Origin: an uncultured Collinsella sp.
Lineage (GTDB): Bacteria > Actinomycetota > Coriobacteriia > Coriobacteriales > Coriobacteriaceae
DNA: 64,000 nucleotides
Assembly (NCBI GenBank): GCA_900546775.1
Contig: UREM01000001.1
Location: 43,412-107,411 of the forward strand
Reading direction: 5' to 3'
Shown here: positions 44,112 through 52,277 of the stretch, piece by piece
Layout of the letters: every line of letters begins with the position of its first letter
Numbering within the stretch: the first letter of the stretch is position 1
Translations under genes and position numbers: made by a program
Notes under the pieces: generated by a model
The model's input: the letters and a program-made list of their open reading frames with translations, nothing else
Told to the model about the DNA's origin: nothing
Database searches by the model: none

Positions 44112-45092
44112 TTACTCCCACTCGACCGTGCCGACGGGCTTCGGCGTGAGGTCGTAGCAAACGCGGCAAATACCGGGGACCTCGGCGGTCACGCGAGCGG
44201 TAATGCGCTTGAGCAGCGCCCAGTCGAGCTCAGGCACCTCGGCGGTCATGACGTCGACGGTGTTGATGCAGCGAATAATGCAGGGCCAGTCGTAGGCGCG
44301 CTTGCCCTCGCGCACACCGGTAGCGCGGAAATCGGGCACTACGGCAAAGTACTGCCAGATGGTCAGGCCGGCCTTGTCGATCTCTTCGCGCACGATGGCA
44401 TCGGCCTCGCGAAGCGCCTCAAGACGGTCGCGGGTGATGGCGCCAAGGCAGCGGACGCCCAGGCCAGGACCGGGGAACGGCTGACGCTCAACCATGTTCT
44501 CGGGCAGGCCGAGCTCGCGGCCCACGACGCGCACCTCGTCCTTATACAGCAGCTTAACGGGCTCGCAGAGCTCAAACTGCAGATCCTCGGGCAGACCGCC
44601 CACGTTGTGGTGAGCCTTCACGCCGTCTTGGGACTCAAGAATGTCGGGATAGATGGTACCCTGGGCGAGGAAGCTGACCTCGTCGCCAACCTTGCGGGCC
44701 TCCTCCTCGAACACGCGAATGAACTCGGCGCCGATAATCTTACGCTTGGCCTCGGGCTCCTCGACGTCCACGAGCTTGTCCAGGAAGCGGTCGGTGGCGT
44801 CAACGTAAACCAGGTTGGCATCCATCTGATTTTTGAAGACGTCGACGACCTGCTCGCTCTCGCCCTTGCGCATCAGGCCGTGGTTCACGTGCACGCAGAT
44901 GAGTTGCTTGCCGATGGCCTTGATGAGCAGGGCCGCGACAACCGAACTGTCGACGCCGCCGGAAAGAGCCAGCAGGACCTTCTTGTCGCCAATCTGCTCG
45001 CGGATTGCAGCGACCTGCTCATCGATGAACACCTGGGCAAGTTCGGGAGCGGTGATACGCACCATGTCGTCGGGACGCTTGTTGGGATCCAT
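44112..45092 (-). CDS. guaA: GMP synthase ATP-pyrophosphatase subunit without glutaminase domain
   Basis: The 326-residue protein contains the PP-loop SGGVDSS (residues 44-50), '[14 protein letters not shown]', '[14 protein letters not shown]' and the C-terminal dimerisation region ending 'KPVGTVEWE'. That corresponds to residues about 200-525 of ordinary GuaA. The N-terminal class I amidotransferase is absent, and the ATG with AAAGGAG 7 bases upstream marks a real start. It converts XMP to GMP using ammonia, probably delivered by a separate glutaminase subunit encoded elsewhere. The two-subunit form is usual in archaea and occurs in some bacteria. Confidence 0.92.
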   Translation of the reverse strand: MDPNKRPDDMVRITAPELAQVFIDEQVAAIREQIGDKKVLLALSGGVDSSVVAALLIKAIGKQLICVHVNHGLMRKGESEQVVDVFKNQMDANLVYVDATDRFLDKLVDVEEPEAKRKIIGAEFIRVFEEEARKVGDEVSFLAQGTIYPDILESQDGVKAHHNVGGLPEDLQFELCEPVKLLYKDEVRVVGRELGLPENMVERQPFPGPGLGVRCLGAITRDRLEALREADAIVREEIDKAGLTIWQYFAVVPDFRATGVREGKRAYDWPCIIRCINTVDVMTAEVPELDWALLKRITARVTAEVPGICRVCYDLTPKPVGTVEWE

Positions 45093-45242
45093 GCAGAGCT
45101 CCTTTTCGGTTCGATGGAAATGCGCCGCGCGTATGCAGACGCACCGTCATATGACCTCATTATATGCAGAACGAGATGCGTTTCCCATCGCTGCGACAGA
45201 GCTTTTTGCAAGGGTGGCAATTTTTCCTAATGTCGAGGTCAG

Positions 45243-45353
45243 CTAGGCTTCGGTAGCCACCTTGGGAGCATCACCAATAGACTCTTCCTTTATACGTTCG
45301 GCATAATCGCAGGCGATACCCACAAATTCCAGTTCCGGGCAACAGGAGTACAA
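45243..45353 (-). pseudogene. Possible 36-codon gene fragment in a divergent gap
   Basis: Within the 297-bp gap between the GMP synthase and LuxR-type genes, one minus-strand frame reads 'ELEFVGIACDYAERIKEESI' and ends with TAG at 45243. The composition is protein-like, but there is no ribosome binding site and an upstream in-frame stop. It may be the C-terminal remnant of a lost gene, or chance. The rest of the gap should contain the two divergent promoters; I see no clear consensus. Confidence 0.25.
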
Positions 45354-45389
45354 TTGCAGCTATTGTTGTCAGCTGTTGGGAGATGGAAG

Positions 45390-46394
45390 ATGGACTGCGA
45401 TGGCTACCCATGCGTTCCCATGCCGTTGATGTGCACTGCCTTTGTGCCGGGGCAGATTGACGCTGCGGTTGCAGGCATTTCCGACCCCGATTCACGCACC
45501 ATCGCCACGGCGGAAGCGCTGTACTTTCGCGGACAGGCCACACTCGCCGCCGAGACAGCACGCCCCTATCTTGACGCCACCGACCCCGCACTGCGCTATT
45601 CCGCATGCCTTATCTGCGGATATGCCAGTCTGTCGCTCAACCGTATCGCCGATGCCCGTCGTTGCCTTGCGGGCATCCTCGATACGCCAACTGACGAGGA
45701 ATCGTCTGCCGTCCACGCCACGCATATCCTGTTCGCCTCCGCCGCGAGCGTCCTGTTGCACTTGCCTTCCCCGTATTCTGCCGAAGAGTTTTATCCGCTT
45801 GCGGCACATCTGCCCGAAGGCCTGCGCCTGTTCGCCAGCTACGTGATGACGCATGCCCTGTACCTGCGCGGCGAATATGGCCGCAGTCTAGGCATGGCGG
45901 AAAACGCCCTGATCATGAAACAGGGAAGTTATCCCATCTCGGAGCTGTTCCTGCACCTGTCGGCTTCCATGGCCTGCATGAGTCTCAAAGACGTCGACGC
46001 TGCAAAGGCACACTTCGGAGCCGCTTGGGACATTGCGCGTCCCGACGGCCTTATCGAGCTCATTGGCGAGCACCACGGCCTTTTGCAGGGGCTTATCGAG
46101 GCATGCTTAAAATCGCAATACCCCGACGATTTCGCTCGCATCATCGAGATCACGTATCGATTCAGCTACGGCTGGCGGCGCATCCACAACCCCGATTCGG
46201 GCGAGGACGTGGCCGACGATCTAACGACCACGGAGTTCACCATGGCCATGCTCGCCTGCCGTGGGTGGACCAACGCCGAAATCGCACGCCATATGGGAGT
46301 ATCGCCGGGCACCGTCAAAAACCGCCTATCAGGAGTGTATGCCAAGCTTGGTATCGGAACTCGCGCCGAGCTGGTCGCGCATATGTTGCGCTAG
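45390..46394 (+). CDS. LuxR-type helix-turn-helix regulator
   Basis: The protein is 334 residues from the ATG at 45390, with GGGAG 8 bases upstream (frame open back to 45354). The last 65 residues are a LuxR/GerE HTH ('LACRGWTNAEIARHMGVSPGTVKNRLSGVYAKLGIGTRAELV'). The N-terminal part is helical and TPR-like ('ALRYSACLICGYASLSLNRI') with no receiver or known ligand domain. It precedes the large surface-protein gene by 156 bp on the same strand and may control it. Confidence 0.88.
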   Translation: MDCDGYPCVPMPLMCTAFVPGQIDAAVAGISDPDSRTIATAEALYFRGQATLAAETARPYLDATDPALRYSACLICGYASLSLNRIADARRCLAGILDTPTDEESSAVHATHILFASAASVLLHLPSPYSAEEFYPLAAHLPEGLRLFASYVMTHALYLRGEYGRSLGMAENALIMKQGSYPISELFLHLSASMACMSLKDVDAAKAHFGAAWDIARPDGLIELIGEHHGLLQGLIEACLKSQYPDDFARIIEITYRFSYGWRRIHNPDSGEDVADDLTTTEFTMAMLACRGWTNAEIARHMGVSPGTVKNRLSGVYAKLGIGTRAELVAHMLR

Positions 46395-46550
46395 CGGCCA
46401 GACTGCCCGGCATATCGAAAGCGCTCCGGGGCCTGACGCTTTCGCGCGCTCAAATTGGACACTTTGACCCTTGAACGGCACTACCGCCACGGGGCACCTT
46501 CTTGCAAAATTGGATTATTTCCACCGATACCTGCGGGATGGGAGCCCAAA

Positions 46551-49436
46551 ATGTTTGATCGCCGTTCGTTACTTATCGCCGGAGCATCCTCGCTGGCAGG
46601 CATCATGCTGCCTCGCGTGCCGGGCAGCGCAAACGCCTTCATATTGCCGTTCGCGCCCACCGAAGCCTATGCCGACGAAAAAGACCCCTTCAGGGTGCTC
46701 GTTCTCTCGCGCACCATGTTTGGTGTGGTCGTGGTCGACGTCGCCAACAAGAATACGCCTATCGCAGGCGCCAAGGTCACGCTCACGTCGCGCTACGCCG
46801 CAGGCAAGCAGCTCACCGCCACTACCGACGAGGAAGGCACGGCCATCTTTGAGGTCGCGCCGCTTTCGGAAGGCTACGTGGACGAGGCAACGCTTCTCGA
46901 CGCGTACGACTTTAACGGCGGCATCTCCATTAGCATGGCGGGCTATCGCGATGTCGAGATTCCCCTCGCGCGCGTCCAAGGCGGCACCGCCATTACCGCA
47001 CCCACACGTCCGCTCTCCGATGGCGAGCCGTACTTTCGACAGCTCACGTTTGACGAATGGGACATCCAGTACGCCGACGCCACGTTTATGGCAATGCCAG
47101 CGGACGAAGCAGCAAACGACCAACCCGACACGCACGCCTTTACTGTGCAGGCACATCTGCCACAGGGTGGACAGGCAACGCTGCACATCAACAAGGTAAT
47201 GCCTGCCGCGGGCAGCTCACCCGAAACCGTCACGCAGATCGGTCAGATCAAGGCCAGCGCATCGGGCGCGGATAATCTGGCGACGTTCACACTCGAAGAC
47301 AAGTTTCTCGACGCGGCATCGGGCCTTCTGGAAGAAGGGTGCAAACTGCGTTTTGCCCTCGACTATCAGGGCAAAACCTACACGCTTTCATCCCCTATGG
47401 CCGTTGTCACCGCGCCGGCCGCAAAGGCGGAATCGGGCTCGACCACCATCATTCCCACCACCATGGACCAAGAGATCACTCCGTTTGATTTCCCGGCGGC
47501 GTTTCCCGGCATCGGCGGCAACAAGTTCACCTGCTGGATGCCCACATTTCCGATCCTCTTCGATTTCTCGTTTGCTGGATACGTGCTGTTTGGCGGAGGA
47601 TACAAACCAGCCAGCTATATGAACGATTCGGGCAATCCGGATCCGGAGTACTGGAAGAAATCGCCGCGCGAGTCGGGCGCCAAGCAGGCAAACCGCTACC
47701 TCAACGAGATGGAGGGGAAGTGGAATCAGTACAAGAGTATGAGTGCCGGTTCGGGAACCGACCCAAGAAACACCAAGCTCCTTCGCCACCATTGCACGCC
47801 GCTGTTTACGATGGATATCGCCACACAGCTGTACGGATCGCTCGCCTACGATTGGGTGGGCAAAACCTGGGGTAACAACAACGACCCCGCATACGGCAAT
47901 ATTAAGGCCCTCTTCCAGGTAAGAACCGATCTCAATTGGACCGAGCAGTTTACCCTAGGACCGGTGCCGTTTTTCCTAAACGTCAACCCCTGGGTGCTGG
48001 CAAAACTAGCGCTCGCCGTGGGCGCCCACACACACGGTAGCGGCGCAGCGTTTTTTAAAAACATTTCGCTCGATTGGTCAAATACATCAGGCTCGTTCAC
48101 CATCCAGATTGGGCTTGCCGTTACCTTTGGAGCCGGCGTTGCGGGCGTCGCCTCGTCTGCCGTGCGTGGCGCCGCATCCCTCACGCTGTTCATTGGGTAT
48201 GAGAAGGCAGATGGACACCAGCTTCCGCGACTGCGCGTAGGTGCAGACGTCGATGTCGATGTGATACTCCAGTTCGTCATGTTCAAGTGGACCACCAAGG
48301 CTTGGTCGGGGTCGTGGCCCACATTCCTCGATTCGTGGAATATGTCGGCGAACAACAGCGACCAGTATGTACTCCAGCGCTCTGAGCTGGCCTTGGGTGG
48401 AGATACGCCTTATACGCTGAACGCCTGCTTCGGCTCGGGCGGCAACGCCGAGGCAGGTGGTGTGCCGCAATTTATCGCATCGGCCACCATCGTCACCAAC
48501 GCCGAGCTGCTCGCACGCGCCGAGGTTAAGGCCACTGCCGCAAACGTCGCGCCTGTCGTGCGCGATTGGGATCAAGCGGTCACGCGCATTGAGCTCGAGG
48601 CGGATGCAGAAAGCGATGACACGGGACAGATCGAGCATTTCGTCCATGCACTGGTAGAGAACGACGAAAACGCCGCGCCGATGTATGAGTACACCTATAT
48701 CGGGCAGGCAACGAACGCCGTTGCGGACCCCAACGCCAATTCTGCCGGCGTGTCGGAGGACGAGCGTGGCGGCATAAAACCCTCGAGCGACAACGTGCTG
48801 TTTTCCGGCGTGCTCAGCGAAGCCCACATGAAGCTGGCAATGATTGCCGGCGTAGAATGCCTGTTCCGTATCGCCTCGGTGTGCTACGGCGACAATGGCC
48901 GCTCGCGCCTGGTGGTGCACACAAGGGCAAACGGCACGTGGTCCGCCCCCACGCCCGTGGACTTCCCCCTTGGGTTTGGCGAGGGCGACGTGGAGCGCAA
49001 CGGCATATACGATTACGACTTCGACGTGGTGGAATATACGGACGGGAGGGGAAACCAGGACGCCTACGTGCTGCTGGTCTCGGGCGAGCGCCCCGACGGC
49101 GACAACACCCTTTTCGATACGGCAAGCACAGCCGGCATACTGTCCGTCGTGCGCCTGCGCATAAGTAATGACGAGACCCGCGTGGTGTCGCATACGTCAT
49201 GGCGCAGCATCTCGCGCGGCCGCCTGCAAGAGGATGGCTACCATTGCCTGCAGTGCCCACGTATCACGGTGGGCAAGACGCTGGTCGACGGGCGCCTGTC
49301 GGGTGCCTACCTCCACCGCCGCGGAACCACCGCAGAAAAGGCGCTCGGCAGCGAGGCTGAGGTTGCGCTGGAGTGCTTTACCCTGTGGTCGGACGTTTCG
49401 GGCGACAGCCTGACGTTCCGCCAAGTTCTCCGCTAG
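46551..49436 (+). CDS. Secreted surface protein, N-terminal part (frameshifted)
   Basis: The frame runs 961 residues from the ATG at 46551 (GGGAG 7 bases upstream). It begins with a signal peptide bearing a twin-arginine-like motif ('FDRRSLLIAGASSLAG') and cleavage near 'GSANA'. A carnitine/Cna-B-like beta domain follows ('NTPIAGAKVTLTSRYAAGK'), then long beta-rich regions. It stops at TAG just after 'LTFRQVLR'. The wall anchor is missing, while the next frame continues without a start and ends in an anchor. A 1-base deletion near 49430 most simply explains this, giving an original protein of about 1450 residues. Function is unknown; adhesion or a sensor of envelope material is possible. Confidence 0.75.
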   Translation: MFDRRSLLIAGASSLAGIMLPRVPGSANAFILPFAPTEAYADEKDPFRVLVLSRTMFGVVVVDVANKNTPIAGAKVTLTSRYAAGKQLTATTDEEGTAIFEVAPLSEGYVDEATLLDAYDFNGGISISMAGYRDVEIPLARVQGGTAITAPTRPLSDGEPYFRQLTFDEWDIQYADATFMAMPADEAANDQPDTHAFTVQAHLPQGGQATLHINKVMPAAGSSPETVTQIGQIKASASGADNLATFTLEDKFLDAASGLLEEGCKLRFALDYQGKTYTLSSPMAVVTAPAAKAESGSTTIIPTTMDQEITPFDFPAAFPGIGGNKFTCWMPTFPILFDFSFAGYVLFGGGYKPASYMNDSGNPDPEYWKKSPRESGAKQANRYLNEMEGKWNQYKSMSAGSGTDPRNTKLLRHHCTPLFTMDIATQLYGSLAYDWVGKTWGNNNDPAYGNIKALFQVRTDLNWTEQFTLGPVPFFLNVNPWVLAKLALAVGAHTHGSGAAFFKNISLDWSNTSGSFTIQIGLAVTFGAGVAGVASSAVRGAASLTLFIGYEKADGHQLPRLRVGADVDVDVILQFVMFKWTTKAWSGSWPTFLDSWNMSANNSDQYVLQRSELALGGDTPYTLNACFGSGGNAEAGGVPQFIASATIVTNAELLARAEVKATAANVAPVVRDWDQAVTRIELEADAESDDTGQIEHFVHALVENDENAAPMYEYTYIGQATNAVADPNANSAGVSEDERGGIKPSSDNVLFSGVLSEAHMKLAMIAGVECLFRIASVCYGDNGRSRLVVHTRANGTWSAPTPVDFPLGFGEGDVERNGIYDYDFDVVEYTDGRGNQDAYVLLVSGERPDGDNTLFDTASTAGILSVVRLRISNDETRVVSHTSWRSISRGRLQEDGYHCLQCPRITVGKTLVDGRLSGAYLHRRGTTAEKALGSEAEVALECFTLWSDVSGDSLTFRQVLR

Positions 49437-50911
49437 CACCGTCGAGTATCGAGCTGGGCGAGCCCGAGAATATCAACGGCAAAATGGTGGTGCCCGTTAC
49501 GTACGAGACCGCAAACGGTTGCGGCTGCGCATCGTACGCCGTGATCGGCCAGTCTATCGCGGGCTGGGGCGTTATGCCGCCGGACGCCGCGGTGCCCCAT
49601 GCGGTGCCATGGCCGCAGCACACGGGCTTTTTGGCCACCGTCAACGAACAACTGCAGCATATTACTTGGACGCGAGGCGCATCGGCATTTGCAACGCAGC
49701 CCGTGGGTGCCGCAGGCTGTGGCCCGGCATCGTTTAGCGTAAGCAACAACGGCAGGTGCGTGCTCTATGTAGAGAACACCGATGGCAAGGTGGGACAAAC
49801 CTACGACGAAGAAGGCAACCCGGTAGCAGTGATGGGCAAGCACTTCCGCATCTTCGCCAGCACCTTGGCAGGCGATCTGTTCACGGAGCCGTTCGTGATG
49901 TGCGAGCTGGACCATCCCGTCGATCAGATAACGACATTTTTGACGTCGGGAGGCATGCTCTCCGCGCTCGCCACGCACATTGTGAGCGCGGAGAAGAGCG
50001 AGGCAGAGCTGCACGGCATCGAAGTACCCTTGGTGGCATGTGCCACTCCGACGGGCGCGGTCGCCACCTCGGGCGCAGTGGTGCCCGGAGCAGCAGGCGA
50101 ATCCTTCATGGTCACGGTGCGAAACGACGGCAACACCTTGCTGACCGCCGGCACGATCGATCTGTATCGAGAGGGCTTTAGCCAGCCGTTCTCCAGCGCA
50201 TCCATCGGATTCGGAGTGAACGCACGTATGGCATCGATCTACGATCCAGAGCTTGCCGAGGACGCTTCGGCCAACGACATGGCACACGTGAAGTACGCAC
50301 TCGAGACGCTGGGCGAACATTTTGCGACGCACCCGCTGGTAGCCGACAACGGCAACGCCGTGCTGGCACCGGGTTGCACGGCACAGTTCCGCATGAGCTT
50401 CGCCATCCCCGAGAGCTGGAGCGACGAAGTGGGCAAACGCGTAACGCTGTATGCGAAGGCACGTAATCTGGTGGCGCTCGATCCCGTAACGTTCGAGGAA
50501 ATTCGACCGGGCGCAAACTCGACGCTGGGCGCCGTACTGCACGAGCTTCATGTGCCCGACGCGGCATGCGAACGCTCAGAAGTTCAGGTCGGCGTATGCG
50601 ACAGCGCGGATACGACAGGACTTCACGACGCCCCGATGACAGCAGACGGCGATGGTGGCTCGAGTGGCGGCGGTACCGATGAGGACGGCGACTCCGGCGG
50701 AAGCAGCTCCGGCAGTGGCAAGGACCACGGCAATAACATGCGCTCCGGAAAAGCGGGCACGCTTGCGGGCACGGGCGATGCCAACGCTCCCCTTACGGCA
50801 GCCGCCGCAGCACTCGCCGCGGCAGGCGCCGGCCTCGTCGCCTACAGCACCCGCCGCACGGCGCTCGAAACCAACACCGCCAATGAGGTCAATTCTGATA
50901 AGCGTCGCTAG
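49373..50911 (+). pseudogene. Surface protein, C-terminal part with LAxTG-like wall anchor
   Basis: The open frame overlaps the end of the previous gene and has no ribosome binding site; homologous sequence probably starts at about 49437 ('APSSIELGEPENINGKMVV'). It contains CARDB-like beta domains ('ESFMVTVRNDGNTLLTAGTI'), a Gly/Ser/Asp-rich linker, then 'LAGTGD', a hydrophobic Ala-rich helix and a basic tail. That is a sortase sorting signal of the LPxTG/LAxTG kind. Without a signal peptide it could not be exported alone. It may belong to the gene starting at 46551, restored only if the frameshift is an error or is suppressed. Confidence 0.75.
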
Positions 50912-50959
50912 CTTCTAGTTACTTTTGTGAGAGACGCCGACCCGGCTCATCGAATATCA

Positions 50960-50997
50960 AAATGGGCTGGTTCTGGATACCCAGAGCCGGCCCATTA
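50960..50997 (+). terminator. Imperfect stem-loop after the surface-protein gene
   Basis: AATGGGCTGGTTCTGG pairs with CCAGAGCCGGCCCATT (two mismatches) around a short loop. It lies between the surface-protein stop and the convergent membrane-protein gene. No long T-run follows, so its strength is uncertain. Confidence 0.6.
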
Positions 50998-51001
50998 CGC
51001 A

Positions 51002-51586
51002 TTAAATGTCGTCTGAGGAGTCGAGTTCAGCCTCGAGCTTGGCGCGACGTCTTTTCGCCGTGAAAAACGTTGCGCACAGGACGGCAAACGTGGCCGCGAA
51101 AATCGTCGCTCCGCAGAACACGCCCGTGGCCAGGTTCGCCAACCAAAAGACGTTTTCGAGCGGCACGATCTGCGCCTCAGCGATACAGCGCATTGCGGCA
51201 ATAACAAGCGCGAACGCGGCGCCGCTAAGACCGCTGACAAGCAGGAAATATCCAACAGGAAGATGCTCGGTTTGCCCAAAACGATTGGTATCGACATAGC
51301 CCTTCCGCGTTTGCAGTCCTGCGCAAATCAACATCACGAGAACGAGCCACAAATACATGGCTGCCTCGAACGGCGTTGCAAAGCCATGCGGCATTTCACT
51401 GGCATCGCTGTGAACCCACGCAACCTGTCGAGCTATAAACTGGTAGAAAAAGATCATCAACATGCCAAACGAAAGCAGCACGAAACCAATCTTGTAGATC
51501 TTCGCGCTCTCAGCCTCCAGGCGTTCATCCTTTGGGCCGGCATATTCACGCCACTTTTGCACGAGTTTTAAATCTTCAAATTTCAT
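51002..51586 (-). CDS. Four-helix membrane protein paired with XRE regulator
   Basis: The 194-residue protein has helices near residues 31-50, 72-92, 108-130 and 142-168. It begins with a charged N-terminus ('PKDERLEAESAKIYKIGF') and ends in a basic/acidic tail. It resembles uncharacterised membrane proteins (perhaps DUF6773-like) that are regularly encoded after small XRE regulators. I cannot assign a function. It starts 9 bases after the regulator's stop codon and shares its promoter. Confidence 0.8.
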   Translation of the reverse strand: MKFEDLKLVQKWREYAGPKDERLEAESAKIYKIGFVLLSFGMLMIFFYQFIARQVAWVHSDASEMPHGFATPFEAAMYLWLVLVMLICAGLQTRKGYVDTNRFGQTEHLPVGYFLLVSGLSGAAFALVIAAMRCIAEAQIVPLENVFWLANLATGVFCGATIFAATFAVLCATFFTAKRRRAKLEAELDSSDDI

Positions 51587-51595
51587 AGCGAACTC

Positions 51596-51826
51596 CTAAA
51601 GAGCGTCAGGGTCGACGTCGTTTTCGTCTTCCCAAAATAAGTCGTTCAACGTAACCCGCAGCGCTCTGCAGATTGCCACGCACAAGTTGAGCGTGGGATT
51701 GTAGCCGCCCGCCTCGATCAGACCGATGGTTTGACGCGTAACGCCCACGGCTTTGGCCAAGTCGGCCTGCGAAAGGCCAGCCGCCGCGCGCGCCGCCTTC
51801 ATGCGTAGGTTCTTTTTGCCCGGCAT
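51596..51826 (-). CDS. Small XRE-family regulator
   Basis: The 76-residue protein is little more than a helix-turn-helix: 'ARAAAGLSQADLAKAVGVTRQTIGLIEAG' followed by 'NPTLNLCVAICRALRVTLNDLFW'. This is the YozG/Cro-like group of minimal regulators. The ATG at 51826 has AAAGGAA 5 bases upstream; the frame continues to 51886 without signals. It is cotranscribed with the membrane protein and preceded by an excellent promoter flanked by inverted GACAGATAT sites, probable operators. Confidence 0.92.
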   Translation of the reverse strand: MPGKKNLRMKAARAAAGLSQADLAKAVGVTRQTIGLIEAGGYNPTLNLCVAICRALRVTLNDLFWEDENDVDPDAL

Positions 51827-51847
51827 GGAGTTCCTTTCGTAAATGTG

Positions 51848-51914
51848 GACAGATATCCGTTGCAACATGACAGAAATATATTGCATCCTTCACAAGATGT
51901 CAACTATATCTGTC
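51848..51914 (-). promoter_or_regulatory. Promoter and probable operators of the XRE-membrane pair
   Basis: On the minus strand TTGACA (51903-51898), 17 bases, then TATATT (51880-51875): a near-consensus promoter. It is bracketed by GACAGATAT at 51848-51856 and its inverse ATATCTGTC at 51906-51914, which could bind the XRE protein for autoregulation. Confidence 0.7.
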
Positions 51915-51976
51915 ATTATGGAAACCATGTTCGCCATCGCCATGTGGACATAACAATCTCGATTCGCTATTCAAAC

Positions 51977-52013
51977 TTACTCGGACAGAACCGACTCGGT
52001 TTTGTCCGAGTAA
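51977..52013. repeat. 17-bp hairpin with three-base loop in an AT-rich gap
   Basis: The 451-bp gap between the XRE gene and the topoisomerase operon is unusually AT-rich for this chromosome and holds no gene I can support. Within it, 51977-51993 and 51997-52013 form a 17-bp stem (one wobble) starting TTACTCGGACAG, with loop ACT. No T-run follows, so it is not a typical terminator. Confidence 0.8.
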
Positions 52014-52277
52014 ACGTGATTGATAGTCGATCGCTGTGCCCGCTCGTGCAATCAGCATCATTCGATTTTGTTTAGTAAAACTAGGTCCCTATTAAATAAA
52101 ATTCGTTTGTATCCAAATTTGTTTAACAATGCCGCGTTACCACCAAACACTATACCCGTTAATCCGAACGATTGTTCGATGGATTTCGTGTTGGGTGGAA
52201 TCGTCTGTGGGCTGGGCTATGCTACCTTGACTATCTATATGACTTAAACGCAGCAAAGGAGCACCGAGAGAGCGAGT

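Noticed and set aside
49373..49440. Independent start for the C-terminal surface-protein frame
   Set aside because: No ribosome binding site or signal peptide; the beginning of the frame is a shadow of the preceding gene.
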